Source: CAVQLX01 sp046727715 (lineage in GTDB: Bacteria > Desulfobacterota > Binatia > DP-6). Taken from it: 5,869 bases of DNA. Shown here piece by piece: positions 5,431-5,869 of the stretch. The position numbers were made by a program, and so were the translations under genes. The notes beneath the pieces are model-generated. The model did no database searches. It was given only the letters and a program-made list of their open reading frames with translations, and was not told the DNA's origin. Positions within the stretch are counted from its first letter, which is position 1; every line of letters begins with the position of its first letter. Location: positions 1 through 5,869 of the forward strand of contig JBKPDC010000009.1 in NCBI GenBank assembly GCA_046727715.1. The letters run 5' to 3'.

Positions 5431-5869
5431 ATGCCCGATCTCGCAACGCAGCGCGAGCGCATGGTCGAACGCCAGATCGCCAGCCGCGGGGTGCGCGACC
5501 CGGCGGTACTGGCGGCCATGCGGTCGGTCCCGCGTGAGCACTTCCTGCCGCCCGACCTCGAGGAGTTCGCGTATCAGGACAACCCTCTGCCCATCGAGCA
5601 GGGGCAGACGATCTCCCAGCCGTTCATCGTGGCCCTGATGGCGGAGGCCCTGCGGCTCGGCCCCCACGACCGTGTGCTCGAGATCGGCACCGGGTCGGGC
5701 TACGCGGCGGCCGTCCTGGCCCGCATCGCCCGCGAGGTCTACACCATCGAGCGCCACGAGGAGCTGGCCGAGATCGCGACGTGGCGGCTCGCGCGGCTCG
5801 GATTCGACAACGTGTTCGTCCGCCACGGTGACGGCACCCTCGGCTGGCCGGAACATGCGCCCTACGACG
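5431..5869 (+). CDS. pcm: Protein-L-isoaspartate O-methyltransferase, 3' end beyond window
   Basis: 146 residues are visible of the roughly 210-220 usual for bacterial Pcm. The enzyme uses S-adenosylmethionine to methylate the carboxyl of isoaspartyl residues formed by ageing of Asn/Asp, starting their repair in the cytoplasm. Diagnostic features are the N-terminal MVERQIASRGVRDPAVLAAM (11-30), the substrate-site segment IEQGQTISQPFIVALM (55-70), SAM motif I VLEIGTGSGY (82-91), the acidic residue after motif I in VYTIERH (E107) and RHGDG (131-135). The start at 5431 gives the leader typical of relatives; GGAG at 5425-5428 is only two bases before it, which is tight. An in-frame ATG at 5404 would add nine residues and has no ribosome binding site. 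The gene is divergent from the GNAT-synthetase gene. The protein is incomplete at the right edge, so the C-terminal part cannot be assessed. Confidence 0.96.
   Translation, partial: MPDLATQRERMVERQIASRGVRDPAVLAAMRSVPREHFLPPDLEEFAYQDNPLPIEQGQTISQPFIVALMAEALRLGPHDRVLEIGTGSGYAAAVLARIAREVYTIERHEELAEIATWRLARLGFDNVFVRHGDGTLGWPEHAPYD

Noticed and set aside
5419..5856. A 145-codon minus-strand frame opposite pcm
   Set aside because: The plus strand encodes unmistakable Pcm motifs in the same interval; the minus-strand translation has none.

Overview
This is a strongly GC-rich window with tightly packed protein-coding genes and a marked G/C bias at third codon positions. That composition fits a high-GC, probably soil or sediment-type bacterium, such as a deltaproteobacterial/Binatota/Rokubacteria-like lineage or an actinobacterium. 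No marker gene here settles the taxonomy, so this is only an impression. There are no tRNA or rRNA genes, insertion sequences, CRISPR arrays or phage genes.

Layout from left to right: (1) a tandem-domain universal stress protein (Usp) on the minus strand, cut by the left edge (551 down to 1); (2) a 210-bp divergent intergenic region with a short perfect palindrome; (3) an acyl-CoA dehydrogenase of the ACAD10/11-like type on the plus strand (762-1961); (4) a 113-bp convergent gap; (5) a single-domain Usp on the minus strand (2506 down to 2075); (6) upstream of it on the same strand, a 908-residue fusion of an N-terminal GNAT acetyltransferase with a complete NDP-forming acyl-CoA synthetase module (5309 down to 2583), related to the Pat/PatZ protein lysine acetyltransferases; (7) a 121-bp divergent region with a nested inverted repeat; (8) the start of pcm, protein-L-isoaspartate O-methyltransferase, on the plus strand, cut by the right edge (5431-5869).

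The genes suggest a stress and acyl-CoA metabolism neighbourhood. The GNAT-synthetase gene and the single-domain Usp are probably co-transcribed. This is suggestive because a mycobacterial Pat-type acetyltransferase is known to acetylate a Usp. The acyl-CoA dehydrogenase supplies a link to acyl-CoA oxidation, and Pcm repairs aged proteins. I see no wholly new system. The points most worth a second look are the fusion protein, which appears to keep the synthetase catalytic histidine, and its pairing with a Usp. Several very long open frames on the opposite strands are GC-driven shadows and are rejected.
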